From assembly GCF_009664085.1 (NCBI RefSeq), contig NZ_CP039268.1, positions 1,969,501 to 2,033,500 on the forward strand: 64,000 nt of DNA. The letters are read 5' to 3'. The DNA is from Thermochromatium tepidum ATCC 43061 (GTDB lineage Bacteria > Pseudomonadota > Gammaproteobacteria > Chromatiales > Chromatiaceae). The translations under genes and the position numbers were made by a program. Below, in pieces: positions 30,935 to 40,071 of this stretch. The first letter of the stretch is position 1, and each line of letters starts with the position of its first letter. The notes under the pieces were generated by a model. The model had not been told where the DNA came from. It worked only from the letters and a program-made list of their open reading frames with translations, and searched no databases.

Positions 30935-33900
30935 ATGATCGCGCCCGCTCAGTCTGCTCAGACCCTGTCCCCATCGGTCCATCACCCTTTGCTGCGTCTG
31001 TCTCGGCGATGGCTCCAAGGACTGGGATTCGCAACCCTGGTGTATGCCCTGGCGAGCCTGTGTGCGATGGGCGCCCTGGCACAGGACGCACGTCCTAAAA
31101 CATCGCTCACGACGGCTGACACCACGCCAACCAAGGCCCAGATCGAGGAACAGCTCGCCGTGCTCGAATCAAGTCCGGGGATGGATGAGACGCTCAAATC
31201 CAATCTGACCGAGCTCTACCGACGCGCCCTGGCCAATCTCGGCGACATCGAGAAATTCGAGGCCCGTCTCGCCGATCTGATCGAAACTATTAAGACGGCA
31301 CCTCGGGAAACCCATGAGCTCCAGAAGCGGCTGGAACGTCGGTCATCCGCCGGCGCGCCCACCCCCCCCACCATCCCCACCGGGCTCACGAGTGACCAGA
31401 TCAGCCAACAACTCAATCAGGTGCTCGCCGATGCCGCCGCACTCGAGGTCCGCCTGAGCGAACTCAGCCAACTCATCGACGCCGCACGGACGCGACCAGC
31501 GACGGTGCGTGAGCGTCTGACCACCATCAAGCGGGCGCTCGACACCCTGGACCAGGATCTCCAGCAGACCAGGCCCGCGGACGAGCCACCCGAGTCGGTC
31601 CAGGCTCGGCGCTGGGTCGCCGAGACCCAGCGTCGGGCCCTGTGGAGCGAGGCACGGATGCTGGAGCAGGAATTGCTCGGGCAGACGACCCAAGAGACCC
31701 TGCTCAAGCTTCGGCACGATCTGGCCACGCTCGAGCTGCGCGAGCTTAAGGCCAAACAGCGTGCGCTCGAGGAGGCATTGACTGAAAAGCGCGCCGAACA
31801 GGCACGCGCCGAGCAGCGCGCCTCCGAACGCGCCCAGCGCGAGGCCGAGGACAAGCATCCGGTGATTCGCGACCTAATCCAGCGGAACATGGCCTTGAGC
31901 GGGTCGCTCGGCGAGAGCGCCCAGCGTCTCTCGGGATTAAGCGAAGAACTGGCGCAGGTCGAGTCCGAGCGCAAACGAATCGAAGAGGAATATCGCAACG
32001 CCAAGCAGCGTCTAGAAGTGGCTGGACTCACACGCGCACTCGGACAGGTCCTGCTCGATGATCGCAACCAGCTCCCCGATCTGCGCCAATACCGCGCTCA
32101 GATCCGCGCGCGCGAGAACCAGATCGCCGAGGCCACGCTGCGTCAGATCCGCTATCGCGAGGAAGAGCGTCAGCTCGCCGATCTCAACCGCTATCTCGAC
32201 GAGCTTGCCCGCAGCGAACCTGCGGTGCAAACCAAGGAGGTGCGTCCCGAACTGCTGGAGGCGCTCAAGCAGCGACGCAACCTGCTGCGCCTGGTCATCA
32301 AGAGCGAGGACGACTACATCCGCCAGCTTGGCGAGCTGAACTATGCCGCCGAGCAGGTAGTGCGTGCCGCGACGAGCTATGAGTCCTTCCTGGCCGAGAA
32401 TCTGCTTTGGGTGCGCAGCGCGACCGCCGTGGATCTAGAAACCCTGACTTCTTTACCGGAGGCGCTCGGCTGGCTGGTCTCGGTGACGGGTTGGACGGAG
32501 GTGGCGCTGGTGCTTGGCGAGCGTCTGCGCCACTCGCCGCTCTTTTGGCTTGGCCTGGTGGCGAACCTCGCCCTGCTCTGGAAGAACCCGGCACTGCGCC
32601 GCGCCATCCGGGCCCGTGCCGAACCCGTGCGGCGGGTGCGCTCCGACAGCATCCGGTTCACCTTGGAGGCCATCGGTCTGACGCTCATCGCCGCCCTGCC
32701 CGCGGCCCTCCTGTTCTGGCTGCTGGGCGAGCAACTGATGGTCTCGGGCGCAGCCACCGCCTATACGCGCGCCATCGGCGCTGGTCTGAGCCAGGTCGCC
32801 TTCGGACTCTATTATCTGCGCGTCTTCCGCCTCCTCTGCATGAATGGCGGCGTGGCCGAGCGACACTTCCGCTGGAAGGACTACACCCTGTCGCGCCTGC
32901 GCCGCGACTTTGGCTGGTTCACACTATACATCATCCCGCTGGCATTCATCACCGTGGCACTCTTCCAATACAACGACCCGGTCTATACCAACAGCCTCGG
33001 GCGTCTGATGTTGATCGCCAGCATGCTGGGGACGGCTGTCTTCTTCGCCCGTCTGCTCCATCCGAGTCAGGGTGCGATCAAGCACTTCCTGCTCGATCAT
33101 CCAGGGGGCTGGTTCTGCCGGCTACGCCGACTTTGGTTCTCGTTGATCGTGGGCGCGCCCCTGTCGCTGGCGCTGCTGGCGGCCATCGGCTATCTCTACA
33201 CCGCCGGGATACTGTTCCAATCGCTGGTCTATCAGTTCTGGTTGGCGCTCGGGCTGATCGTGGTGCATCAAAGCGTCGTGCGCTGGCTGAGCGTCACGCG
33301 CCGGCGCATCGCGCTACAGGCGGCGCTGGAGCGCCAAGCCACGCGCCGCGCCCAGGCCGAAGCTGAACGCGGTGAATCGAACACGGTGCCCGAGGTGTTC
33401 CAGGTCGACGAGACCGAGCCGGATCTGGCCGCGCTCGACGAGCAGACCCGACGCCTGATCAACGCCGCGATCTTCATGCTCGGTGCGATCGGGTTTTGGG
33501 CCACCTGGTCGGAGGTCTTGCCCGCCTTCCGCTTCCTGGACCGCTTTGCGCTCTGGTACTACAGCGGTCTCATCGATGGCACCGAGCAGCGGATTCCCGT
33601 CACTGTGGCCGACATCGGCAGCGTGATCCTGATCATCGTCGTGGCGACCATCGCCGCACGCAACCTACCTGGATTGCTTGAAATCCTTCTGTTGCAGAGC
33701 AAAGGGCTGTCGGCGAGCGCACGCTATACCATCAAGACCCTGTCGAGCTATCTGATCACCACAGTGGCGTTCCTGATGGCCTTTGCCACACTTGGTCTCC
33801 AGTGGGGACAGATTCAATGGCTGGTCGCCGCACTCGGCGTGGGGATCGGCTTTGGGTTGCAAGAGATCATCGGCAACTTCATCAGCGGACTCATCATCCT

Positions 33901-34429
33901 GTTCGAGCGTCCGGTGCGGGTCGGGGACATCGTCACCATCGGCGACACCACAGGCGTCGTGACCAACATCCGCATCCGCGCCACCACCATCCGCAACTGG
34001 GACAAGCAAGAACTGCTGGTGCCGAACAAGGAATTCATCACCGGTCGGCTGCTCAACTGGACGCTGACCGATCAACAAAACCGCATCAGCATCCCGATTG
34101 GTGTCGAATACGGCAGTGATACCCGGAAGGCGCTGAAACTGCTGGAATGCATCGCCAAGGAGCATGAGCGGGTCTTGGACGATCCGGCGCCTCTGGCGAG
34201 TTTCGAAGGGTTCGGAGACAATGCCTTGTTGCTGATGCTGCGTTGCTACATGGATTCGCTCGACGGACGCATTGAGGTCATCACCGAACTCAACCAGAGG
34301 ATCTACGATACCTTTAACGCCGAAGGGATTCGGATCCCCTTTCCGCAGCGCGAGGTGCGTCTCCAGATCAAGGAGCCGATCGCTATCCGAGTGCACCGCG
34401 AACCTCATCCGGTACGCAGGCCAGATTAA
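30935..34429 (+). CDS. Large mechanosensitive channel of the MscK/MscM type
   Basis: Inner-membrane channel subunit of 1164 residues that opens under membrane tension. A signal sequence ends near residue 50 (ASLCAMGALAQ). A long periplasmic coiled-coil region (about 65-480; for example RAEQARAEQRASERAQREAEDK read in two parts) is followed by several helices (about 510-920). The C-terminal MscS core has the pore helix GVGIGFGLQEIIGNFISG near 970, then FERPVRVGDIV and VPNKEFITGRLLNWTL. Size and layout match MscK (KefA) and YjeP (MscM) rather than MscS; which of the two cannot be told. Confidence 0.92.
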   Translation: MIAPAQSAQTLSPSVHHPLLRLSRRWLQGLGFATLVYALASLCAMGALAQDARPKTSLTTADTTPTKAQIEEQLAVLESSPGMDETLKSNLTELYRRALANLGDIEKFEARLADLIETIKTAPRETHELQKRLERRSSAGAPTPPTIPTGLTSDQISQQLNQVLADAAALEVRLSELSQLIDAARTRPATVRERLTTIKRALDTLDQDLQQTRPADEPPESVQARRWVAETQRRALWSEARMLEQELLGQTTQETLLKLRHDLATLELRELKAKQRALEEALTEKRAEQARAEQRASERAQREAEDKHPVIRDLIQRNMALSGSLGESAQRLSGLSEELAQVESERKRIEEEYRNAKQRLEVAGLTRALGQVLLDDRNQLPDLRQYRAQIRARENQIAEATLRQIRYREEERQLADLNRYLDELARSEPAVQTKEVRPELLEALKQRRNLLRLVIKSEDDYIRQLGELNYAAEQVVRAATSYESFLAENLLWVRSATAVDLETLTSLPEALGWLVSVTGWTEVALVLGERLRHSPLFWLGLVANLALLWKNPALRRAIRARAEPVRRVRSDSIRFTLEAIGLTLIAALPAALLFWLLGEQLMVSGAATAYTRAIGAGLSQVAFGLYYLRVFRLLCMNGGVAERHFRWKDYTLSRLRRDFGWFTLYIIPLAFITVALFQYNDPVYTNSLGRLMLIASMLGTAVFFARLLHPSQGAIKHFLLDHPGGWFCRLRRLWFSLIVGAPLSLALLAAIGYLYTAGILFQSLVYQFWLALGLIVVHQSVVRWLSVTRRRIALQAALERQATRRAQAEAERGESNTVPEVFQVDETEPDLAALDEQTRRLINAAIFMLGAIGFWATWSEVLPAFRFLDRFALWYYSGLIDGTEQRIPVTVADIGSVILIIVVATIAARNLPGLLEILLLQSKGLSASARYTIKTLSSYLITTVAFLMAFATLGLQWGQIQWLVAALGVGIGFGLQEIIGNFISGLIILFERPVRVGDIVTIGDTTGVVTNIRIRATTIRNWDKQELLVPNKEFITGRLLNWTLTDQQNRISIPIGVEYGSDTRKALKLLECIAKEHERVLDDPAPLASFEGFGDNALLLMLRCYMDSLDGRIEVITELNQRIYDTFNAEGIRIPFPQREVRLQIKEPIAIRVHREPHPVRRPD

Positions 34430-34461
34430 GGGGGCGGGCAAGGGCCGCCCCGGTCGAGGTT

Positions 34462-34641
34462 TTAGTTCAGGTCGTCGAAATCGGGGTCGTCGAGTAGCTC
34501 GCGCAGCCGCTTGATCTCGCGCATGTGCTCGATGCGACGGCGCACGTCCAGACTGGGTGACTGACCGCGCGGTTCTTGCGAAAGGATGGACGGCACGCGT
34601 TCCATGAGATCGTCGCCGTAGCCAACTTCAGGATCCAGCAT
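34462..34641 (-). CDS. Small conserved-type protein, 59 residues
   Basis: Highly charged protein of 59 residues from MLDPEVGYGDDLMERVPS to LRELLDDPDFDDLN. GAGG lies seven bases before the ATG, strong evidence for translation. The C-terminal half (VRRRIEHMREIKRLRELLDD) should be a basic helix ending in an acidic tail. This resembles a family of tiny gammaproteobacterial proteins named after Pseudomonas PA3496 (putative envelope integrity), but that is a recollection. It is convergent with the MscK-type gene and divergent from kefB. Confidence 0.75.
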   Translation of the reverse strand: MLDPEVGYGDDLMERVPSILSQEPRGQSPSLDVRRRIEHMREIKRLRELLDDPDFDDLN

Positions 34642-34710
34642 CTAATTACCTCAGGGCTTGAACGAAACGATTACGACAGAGGCGCCATATAGCGGATTCA
34701 AACCCCATGT

Positions 34711-34733
34711 AACAATTGATTTAATCAATTGTT
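34711..34733. promoter_or_regulatory. 23-bp perfect palindrome, candidate operator
   Basis: Two perfect 11-base arms (AACAATTGATT and its complement) flank a single T. It sits in the AT-rich divergent gap between the 59-residue gene (start 34641) and the KefB-like gene (start 34822). The centre resembles an FNR half-site pair but with three rather than four spacer bases, so the cognate regulator is unknown. Confidence 0.6.
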
Positions 34734-34821
34734 TAAATTTAATCGACGGGCAATGCCAATCAAATCGCGTCATGGCCGCACGCCCGCTCGCTCTAACGAG
34801 ACGCCACTGGAATCGCCCCGC

Positions 34822-36549
34822 ATGTCCGATCAATCTCTGACACACCTCCTCCTGCTGCTTGGCAGCGCGACCGCACTGGTTTGGGGCTTCCAGCGCCTGC
34901 AGGCCCCGCCCGTCCTCGGCTATCTGCTGGTCGGCGTGCTGCTCGGTCCCCATACCCCAGGTCTGGTGATCGAGGGCGATCAGCTAAGGTCGCTCTCCGA
35001 GTATGGGATCGTCTTTCTGCTGTTCACGATCGGATTGAACTTCTCACTGCCGCAGCTGCGGGCACTGCGTCATACGGTGCTTTGGCTGGGCACGACGCAG
35101 GTCGTGCTGACGACCGCGCTGGTTGCGGTTCCGGCCTGGCTCCTTGGCCTCTCGCCGGTCGCGGCCTTCGTCGTCGGCGCGGTGTTCGCGCAGTCCTCGA
35201 CCACCATCCTCGGTAAGCTGCTTGAGGAACAGCGTGAGGAGCAGAGCCGTCACGGACGCCTGGGGCTGGCGATGTCGGTGTTCCAGGACGTCACCGCCGT
35301 GCCCTTCGTCGTCATCATCCCGGTGCTGGGACTGGCCTCTGGCATCGAGCCCGTCGCGCGCGCGCTCGGCTGGGCGATGGTCAAGGCGGCGCTGGCGCTG
35401 GCGCTGGTCTATATCGCCGGACGCTGGCTACTGCGTCCACTCTTCCATCTGATCGTGGCGCGTCGTTCCACGGAGTTGTTCACCCTCACTGTGCTGTTCG
35501 TCTCACTGACTGCCGCCTGGATCACCGGCGGTCTGGGCCTATCGATGGCCTTCGGCGGTTTTCTGGTCGGGATGATGCTTGGCGAGACGGAGTTTCGGCA
35601 TCAGATCGAGGCGGCGATCCGACCCTTTCGCGACGTGTTGGTCGGACTGTTCTTCGTCGGGATCGGGATGCTTTTTGATCCTTGGGCCTTGCCGGAGGTC
35701 TGGCACCTGGCGCTTGGCGGCGCACTATCGCTGTTGGTGCTCAAGGCACTGGTGGTGGCCCCCATCGTCCGTCTGAGTGGGGCCGATGCACCGACCTCCT
35801 GGCGCGTGGCTTTGCTGCTGGCGGTCGGCGGTGAGTTCGGCTTCGCGCTGCTGGCGATCGCGCTGGAGTCCGGCGCCATCGCCGGTCGAGCCGAGCAGGT
35901 GGCGCTGATGTCGGTTCTGCTGTCGATGGTGATCGCGCCCTTCCTCATCCGTCACAATGGCGCCATCGCCCGCCGGCTTGCCCGCTCGGATGCCATAGAG
36001 GGGCTGGGCGAGTCACAGTCGCCGCTCAGCATCGCCGATCTGCGCGACCATGTGATCATCTGCGGCTATGGACGGGTTGGGCATACGGTCGCGACCCTGT
36101 TGCACGCCAGCGCCGTGCCCTTCGTGGCCTTCGACACCGATCTAAAGCGGGTCGCGCGTGGACGCGAGGATGGCTATGCGGTGTTTTATGGCGATGTCGC
36201 CGATGTCGGACTCTTTGCCGCCGCGCACGGTGAGCGCGCCGCTCTGGTCGTCGTGACCATCGATCAGCCCGACACCGCCTGGCGCACTGTGTCCTACCTG
36301 CGTCAACACTATCCGCACCTGCCGATCATCGCCCGGGCGCGTGATCTGGAGCAGAGCGCGCGCCTGATGGCGGCGGGGGCGACTCGAACCTATCCGGAGG
36401 CCATCGAGGCCAGTCTGCGGCTGGGGGCCATGGCCCTGAGCCTGGTCGGGGCCGCCCCCGACAATGTCGATCTGCTGATCCAGGATGTACGGGACAGCGA
36501 TTACCGGCTGGTCAGCGAGGACCAAGGGGCGCGTCAGCCTAGCGTATAA
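34822..36549 (+). CDS. KefB/YbaL-like cation:proton antiporter (CPA2) with RCK domain
   Basis: Monovalent cation/proton antiporter of 575 residues. About 12 transmembrane helices (for example LTHLLLLLGSATALVWGF, VLGYLLVGVLLGPHTPG, ALLLAVGGEFGFALLAIAL) form the Na/H-exchanger domain. A cytoplasmic TrkA-N/RCK domain starts at DHVIICGYGRVGHTVATLL near residue 408 and should bind NAD(H). No glutathione-gating partner (KefF/KefG) is present. The ATG at 34822 places the first helix correctly; an upstream ATG would overlap the palindrome region. The 3' end overlaps the convergent SDR gene by 16 bases. Confidence 0.9.
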   Translation: MSDQSLTHLLLLLGSATALVWGFQRLQAPPVLGYLLVGVLLGPHTPGLVIEGDQLRSLSEYGIVFLLFTIGLNFSLPQLRALRHTVLWLGTTQVVLTTALVAVPAWLLGLSPVAAFVVGAVFAQSSTTILGKLLEEQREEQSRHGRLGLAMSVFQDVTAVPFVVIIPVLGLASGIEPVARALGWAMVKAALALALVYIAGRWLLRPLFHLIVARRSTELFTLTVLFVSLTAAWITGGLGLSMAFGGFLVGMMLGETEFRHQIEAAIRPFRDVLVGLFFVGIGMLFDPWALPEVWHLALGGALSLLVLKALVVAPIVRLSGADAPTSWRVALLLAVGGEFGFALLAIALESGAIAGRAEQVALMSVLLSMVIAPFLIRHNGAIARRLARSDAIEGLGESQSPLSIADLRDHVIICGYGRVGHTVATLLHASAVPFVAFDTDLKRVARGREDGYAVFYGDVADVGLFAAAHGERAALVVVTIDQPDTAWRTVSYLRQHYPHLPIIARARDLEQSARLMAAGATRTYPEAIEASLRLGAMALSLVGAAPDNVDLLIQDVRDSDYRLVSEDQGARQPSV

Positions 36550-37361
36550 CCGGCATCGACGTTGAGCATGGCACCTGTCACGAGTCGGGCGCGCGGCGAG
36601 GCCAGGAAGAGCACGGCCTCGGCGATGTCGGCGGGGGTGAGGATCTGTCGACGCAGGACATGATGGCGCTCTACGATCGACTGCATCAGGGCGTCTGCCC
36701 CGTCCCAAATCTCGGTCGCAACCACGCCGGGTGCCACACCATTGACCCGAATCCCACGCGGCCCCAGCGCCAGCGCCAGTCGGCGCGTAAGCATGTCGAG
36801 TCCGGCCTTGGAGACCGAATAGCTGGTCGAGGTACAGGTGGAGAAGGGATGTTGGGCGCAGGCCGAAGACAGATTGATCACCACAGGCATGTCCGACCGA
36901 TCGAGCAATGGGGCGCAGATCTGGGTCAGGGCGAAGGGCGCGACGAGATTGATCTCCAGGGTCTCACGCCAGTGCTCCAGGCTCTCTTCCAGTGTCCCGC
37001 TGGCGCGGATGATACCTGCATTATTGACCAGCACGTCCAGCCGACCGGTCTCGAGCTCCAGCCGTTCGGTCAGCCGTTGACGAAAATCGGCGTCCGTGAC
37101 ATCGCCGATCAGGGCGGTCAGACGGCCAGCGGCGACCGCCTCCGGCCAACGCGCGCGCACGGTCTCGATCTTCTCTGGCGAGCGTCCGAAGGTATAGACC
37201 CGATCCCCGGCGTCGAGAAAGGCCGCGACCAGCCCGGCGCCGATCCCCGAGGTGCCTCCGCTGATACAGACCACGCGCGTTTCGATTTCCAGTGTGTGGT
37301 TTCCAGCTGAAATGTCGGCGTCTGCAAGCTGACCGCCGGCGGGGGGCGCTTTTCCTACCAT
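36534..37361 (-). CDS. Short-chain dehydrogenase/reductase (third gene of PTPS-like operon)
   Basis: Classical SDR of 275 residues with a 28-residue N-terminal extension before the Rossmann strand. Cofactor motif GGTSGIGAG, NNAG in LVNNAGIIRAS, catalytic Ser in INLSSACAQ and Tyr/Lys in TSYSVSKAGLD are all present, so it should be active. The start overlaps the stop of the preceding SDR gene by one base (TGATG). In a pterin context it could act as a sepiapterin- or dihydropterin-type reductase, but the substrate cannot be deduced from sequence. Confidence 0.85.
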   Translation of the reverse strand: MVGKAPPAGGQLADADISAGNHTLEIETRVVCISGGTSGIGAGLVAAFLDAGDRVYTFGRSPEKIETVRARWPEAVAAGRLTALIGDVTDADFRQRLTERLELETGRLDVLVNNAGIIRASGTLEESLEHWRETLEINLVAPFALTQICAPLLDRSDMPVVINLSSACAQHPFSTCTSTSYSVSKAGLDMLTRRLALALGPRGIRVNGVAPGVVATEIWDGADALMQSIVERHHVLRRQILTPADIAEAVLFLASPRARLVTGAMLNVDAGYTLG

Positions 37362-38062
37362 CAGCGTTCAATCTGTCCGAGATTGGCATGGATGACCGCC
37401 CCGTTGAGTACGGGCGATGCGGCGGCGAAGGCGACCACAGCGGCGATCTCCCTGGGCGCGATCAGACGACCAAAGGCATTCATCGCCGTGATGGCGGTCA
37501 GCGTCTCTGGATGGCCATCGATGAGGGCGCGCACTTGTGGGGTATCCGTGAAGCCGGGACAGATCAGGCAGGTATGGATGCCGCGCCCGGCCAGATCCTG
37601 ACAGGTGGCCCGCATCATCCCGACGAGCGCGTGCTTGACGATCACATAGCTGGCCGCCCCAGGAACGGCCTTCTCGGACAGGGTCGAACCGATATAGAGC
37701 ACGCTCGATCCGGCCCTCATGCGCGGCAGGATGAGCTGGTTGAGCCGATTGGGCGCAAGCAGGTTGAGTTCGAGCACCGCGCGCAGATCGGCATCCGGCA
37801 GGGCGTCGATGCGGTCGGCACGCATGATCGAGGCATTGTGCACCAGACAGATCTGGCCCTCGGTGGCGATCCGTTCCGGCAGTGTCTCGGCCAGGGCGTC
37901 CAGACTGGCGGGCGATTCCAGATCGACACCCAGGTTCTCGACCCCAGGCTCCGGGCAGGGGCGGCGCGACAGATTGAGCACGCCCCAGCCAGCGGCCAGG
38001 AAGCGTGCGGCGATGGCGTGTCCGATGCCAGAGCTGGCACCTGTGATGATGAGTTGGTTCAT
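37361..38062 (-). CDS. Short-chain dehydrogenase/reductase (sepiapterin reductase-like context)
   Basis: SDR of 233 residues beginning MNQLIITGASSGIGHAIAAR. The usual NNAG is replaced by HNAS. The active-site Ser lies in LYIGSTLSEKAV and Tyr/Lys in ASYVIVKHALVG. The start overlaps the PTPS-like gene by four bases and the stop overlaps the next SDR, so the three genes are made as a coupled unit. Neighbourhood suggests reduction of a pterin side chain, but no assignment is possible from sequence alone. Confidence 0.85.
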   Translation of the reverse strand: MNQLIITGASSGIGHAIAARFLAAGWGVLNLSRRPCPEPGVENLGVDLESPASLDALAETLPERIATEGQICLVHNASIMRADRIDALPDADLRAVLELNLLAPNRLNQLILPRMRAGSSVLYIGSTLSEKAVPGAASYVIVKHALVGMMRATCQDLAGRGIHTCLICPGFTDTPQVRALIDGHPETLTAITAMNAFGRLIAPREIAAVVAFAAASPVLNGAVIHANLGQIER

Positions 38063-38577
38063 GCAGAGACGGACTCCCATTGAGCAGTGGCCCACTGCCC
38101 CTGTCCTGATGAAACGCCGAGTTTGATGGCGCGGATCGTCGGGAGCATGGCCGTGATCTCGGGATGCGCGCGCAACCGTCCGAGCAGCAGCGGCGCCAGT
38201 TCCTCGATGGTGACGTTACGGATGGGTAAGAGCAGGACATCGCGGTCCAGAAAGGGGATGCGCTCCTCGGCGAAGTGCGCCAGTACCAACCCATCCTGGC
38301 GCTCGATACGCAGATAGGGCGATTCCAGCGGCAGCAGCACACGCTCGTCGAGTGCGTCGCAGAGCTCCTTGAGCGCGCGCTTGAGGATCACATAGTCAAA
38401 GGTTAGACCATCCTCGCCCACCCGAGCGGTGACCGCACAACGCACCCTGAAGTTGTGACCATGCAGATTCTCGCGCTCGGTGGCCGAGAACAGGGTGAAA
38501 TGGCCGGCGCTGAAATTGAGATAGTCCTTGCTGATCTCGATACGGGTCAGGATGGTTTCGGCCACGCGCATCACCAT
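38059..38577 (-). CDS. Divergent 6-pyruvoyl-tetrahydropterin synthase/QueD-like protein
   Basis: T-fold protein of 172 residues. Zinc ligands are conserved: His26 in FSAGHF, His39 and His41 in LHGHNF. The catalytic Cys that normally precedes the HGH motif (C-x-x-x-HGH in QueD) is absent (ERENLHGH), and the Asp-His pair of the catalytic triad reads Asp77-Glu78 (ALDERVLLP). It is therefore a PTPS-fold enzyme with altered chemistry. First gene of an operon with two SDRs, divergent from folD. An alternative ATG lies two codons downstream (38571). Confidence 0.8.
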   Translation of the reverse strand: MVMRVAETILTRIEISKDYLNFSAGHFTLFSATERENLHGHNFRVRCAVTARVGEDGLTFDYVILKRALKELCDALDERVLLPLESPYLRIERQDGLVLAHFAEERIPFLDRDVLLLPIRNVTIEELAPLLLGRLRAHPEITAMLPTIRAIKLGVSSGQGQWATAQWESVSA

Positions 38578-38681
38578 AAAACGAAGGGGGCGGTCGGCGG
38601 GTCCGACGTGCCCGGACCTGGGAGTCAAGGCCTAAGGCGACCCTGGCCATGCTCCATCTACCCCCACAGCGAGCGAGGGCG

Positions 38682-38709
38682 TTTACAGCCGACGGCAAGC
38701 CATTATTAT
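38682..38709 (+). promoter_or_regulatory. Predicted folD promoter
   Basis: TTTACA (38682-38687), 16-base spacer, TATTAT (38704-38709). A perfect GGGGCG-TCACT-CGCCCC hairpin (38710-38726) starts directly after the -10 and would lie at or near the transcript 5' end. No intrinsic terminator tail follows. Confidence 0.55.
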
Positions 38710-38759
38710 GGGGCGTCACTCGCCCCTTGGCCATTTGTAACAGGATCGATATCGAACCC

Positions 38760-39623
38760 ATGAGCGCCGCCCGACTCGATGGCAAGGCCATCGCCGCCGA
38801 GATTCAACACAGCATCCGTCAGGGTGCCGCCGCCATACTGGCCAACCGTGGTAGAGCACCTGGACTGGCCGTGGTCCTGGTGGGTCAGAACCCGGCCTCC
38901 CAGGTCTATGTGCGTAACAAACGCCGTGCCTGCGCCGAGGTCGGCTTCCACTCGGAACTGCACGAGCTTCCGGAACATACCTCTCAGGCCGAGCTGATGG
39001 CCCTGATCGACCGACTCAACGCCGATCCGGCCATCGATGGCATCCTGGTCCAGCTGCCGCTACCCGCCGGGCTCGATGAGGCAGCCGTCACCGAGCGCAT
39101 CGCCCCAACCAAGGACGTCGATGGCTTTCATCCCTACAACGTCGGTCGTCTGGTGCTACGCCGACCCCTACTGCGTCCCTGTACCCCCAAGGGGGTGATG
39201 ACGCTTCTGGCCCATACCGGGCGGACGCTGGAGGGACTGGATGCCGTCATCATCGGCCAGTCGAACATCGTCGGACGCCCCATGGCGCTGGAGCTGCTTG
39301 CGGCACGCTGCACGGTCACGCTCTGCCACAGCCGGACCCGCGACCTGGCCGACAAGGTCCGAGGGGCCGATATCCTGGTCGTTGCGGTCGGACGCCCCGG
39401 GTTCGTTCCGGGCGACTGGATCAAGGAAGGGGCCATCGTGATCGACGTCGGGATCAATCGCACACCTGATGGCCGGCTCGTCGGTGACCTGGACTTTGCG
39501 AGCTGCGCCGAACGCGCGTCCTGGATCACGCCGGTGCCGGGCGGGGTCGGGCCCATGACCATCGCCAGTCTGCTTGAGAACACCTTGCAGGCGGCCGAAC
39601 TGCACGCCGAGCAGACACCCTGA
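38760..39623 (+). CDS. folD: Methylenetetrahydrofolate dehydrogenase/cyclohydrolase
   Basis: Bifunctional enzyme interconverting methylene-, methenyl- and 10-formyl-tetrahydrofolate. The 287-residue protein contains [18 protein letters not shown] with the catalytic Tyr/Lys pair, [26 protein letters not shown], the NADP loop [13 protein letters not shown] and [16 protein letters not shown]. The ATG at 38760 gives the family N-terminus. PGPGW gene follows 12 bases later. Confidence 0.97.
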   Translation: MSAARLDGKAIAAEIQHSIRQGAAAILANRGRAPGLAVVLVGQNPASQVYVRNKRRACAEVGFHSELHELPEHTSQAELMALIDRLNADPAIDGILVQLPLPAGLDEAAVTERIAPTKDVDGFHPYNVGRLVLRRPLLRPCTPKGVMTLLAHTGRTLEGLDAVIIGQSNIVGRPMALELLAARCTVTLCHSRTRDLADKVRGADILVVAVGRPGFVPGDWIKEGAIVIDVGINRTPDGRLVGDLDFASCAERASWITPVPGGVGPMTIASLLENTLQAAELHAEQTP

Positions 39624-39635
39624 ACGCGCGGCGAC

Positions 39636-40064
39636 ATGTTCAACGGCCTCCTGCACTGGATCCTGTCCCATCAGGGGCTGACGCTGCTACTGGCGGGCGC
39701 CTCCGTGTTGACCTTCATCGGTTCTATTCTGGCGCTGCCGGTGCTGGTGGCAGCCATGCCCGAGGATTATTTCCTCGATTCCAAGCGTCCTTGGAGCCGT
39801 CTGCGGCGCTTTCATCCGCTGATCTATCTGGGGCTGCGGGTATCGAAGAATGTCTTGGGCTGGCTGCTGGTGCTTTGTGGGCTTCTCATGCTGGTGCTGC
39901 CCGGCCAGGGAGTCTTGACGATCCTGGTCGGGCTGGTGCTCAGTGATTTTCCGGGCAAGTTCGCGCTGGAGCGCCGGATCGCGATGAATCCCAGGGCCAT
40001 GGCCGCCTTCAACTGGTTGCGCAAACGCGCCGGACGCCCACCGCTTCGGGCGCCGACGCCCTAG
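39636..40064 (+). CDS. PGPGW-family putative transmembrane protein
   Basis: Protein of 142 residues with two helix groups: LTLLLAGASVLTFIGSILAL near residues 15-34 and a second (LGWLLVLCGLLMLVLPGQGVL) near 74-94 that carries the PGxGxL motif of the family, followed by the amphipathic FPGKFALERRIAMNP. Function unknown. Follows folD in the same direction and may be co-transcribed. Confidence 0.75.
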   Translation: MFNGLLHWILSHQGLTLLLAGASVLTFIGSILALPVLVAAMPEDYFLDSKRPWSRLRRFHPLIYLGLRVSKNVLGWLLVLCGLLMLVLPGQGVLTILVGLVLSDFPGKFALERRIAMNPRAMAAFNWLRKRAGRPPLRAPTP

Positions 40065-40071
40065 CCGTGGT

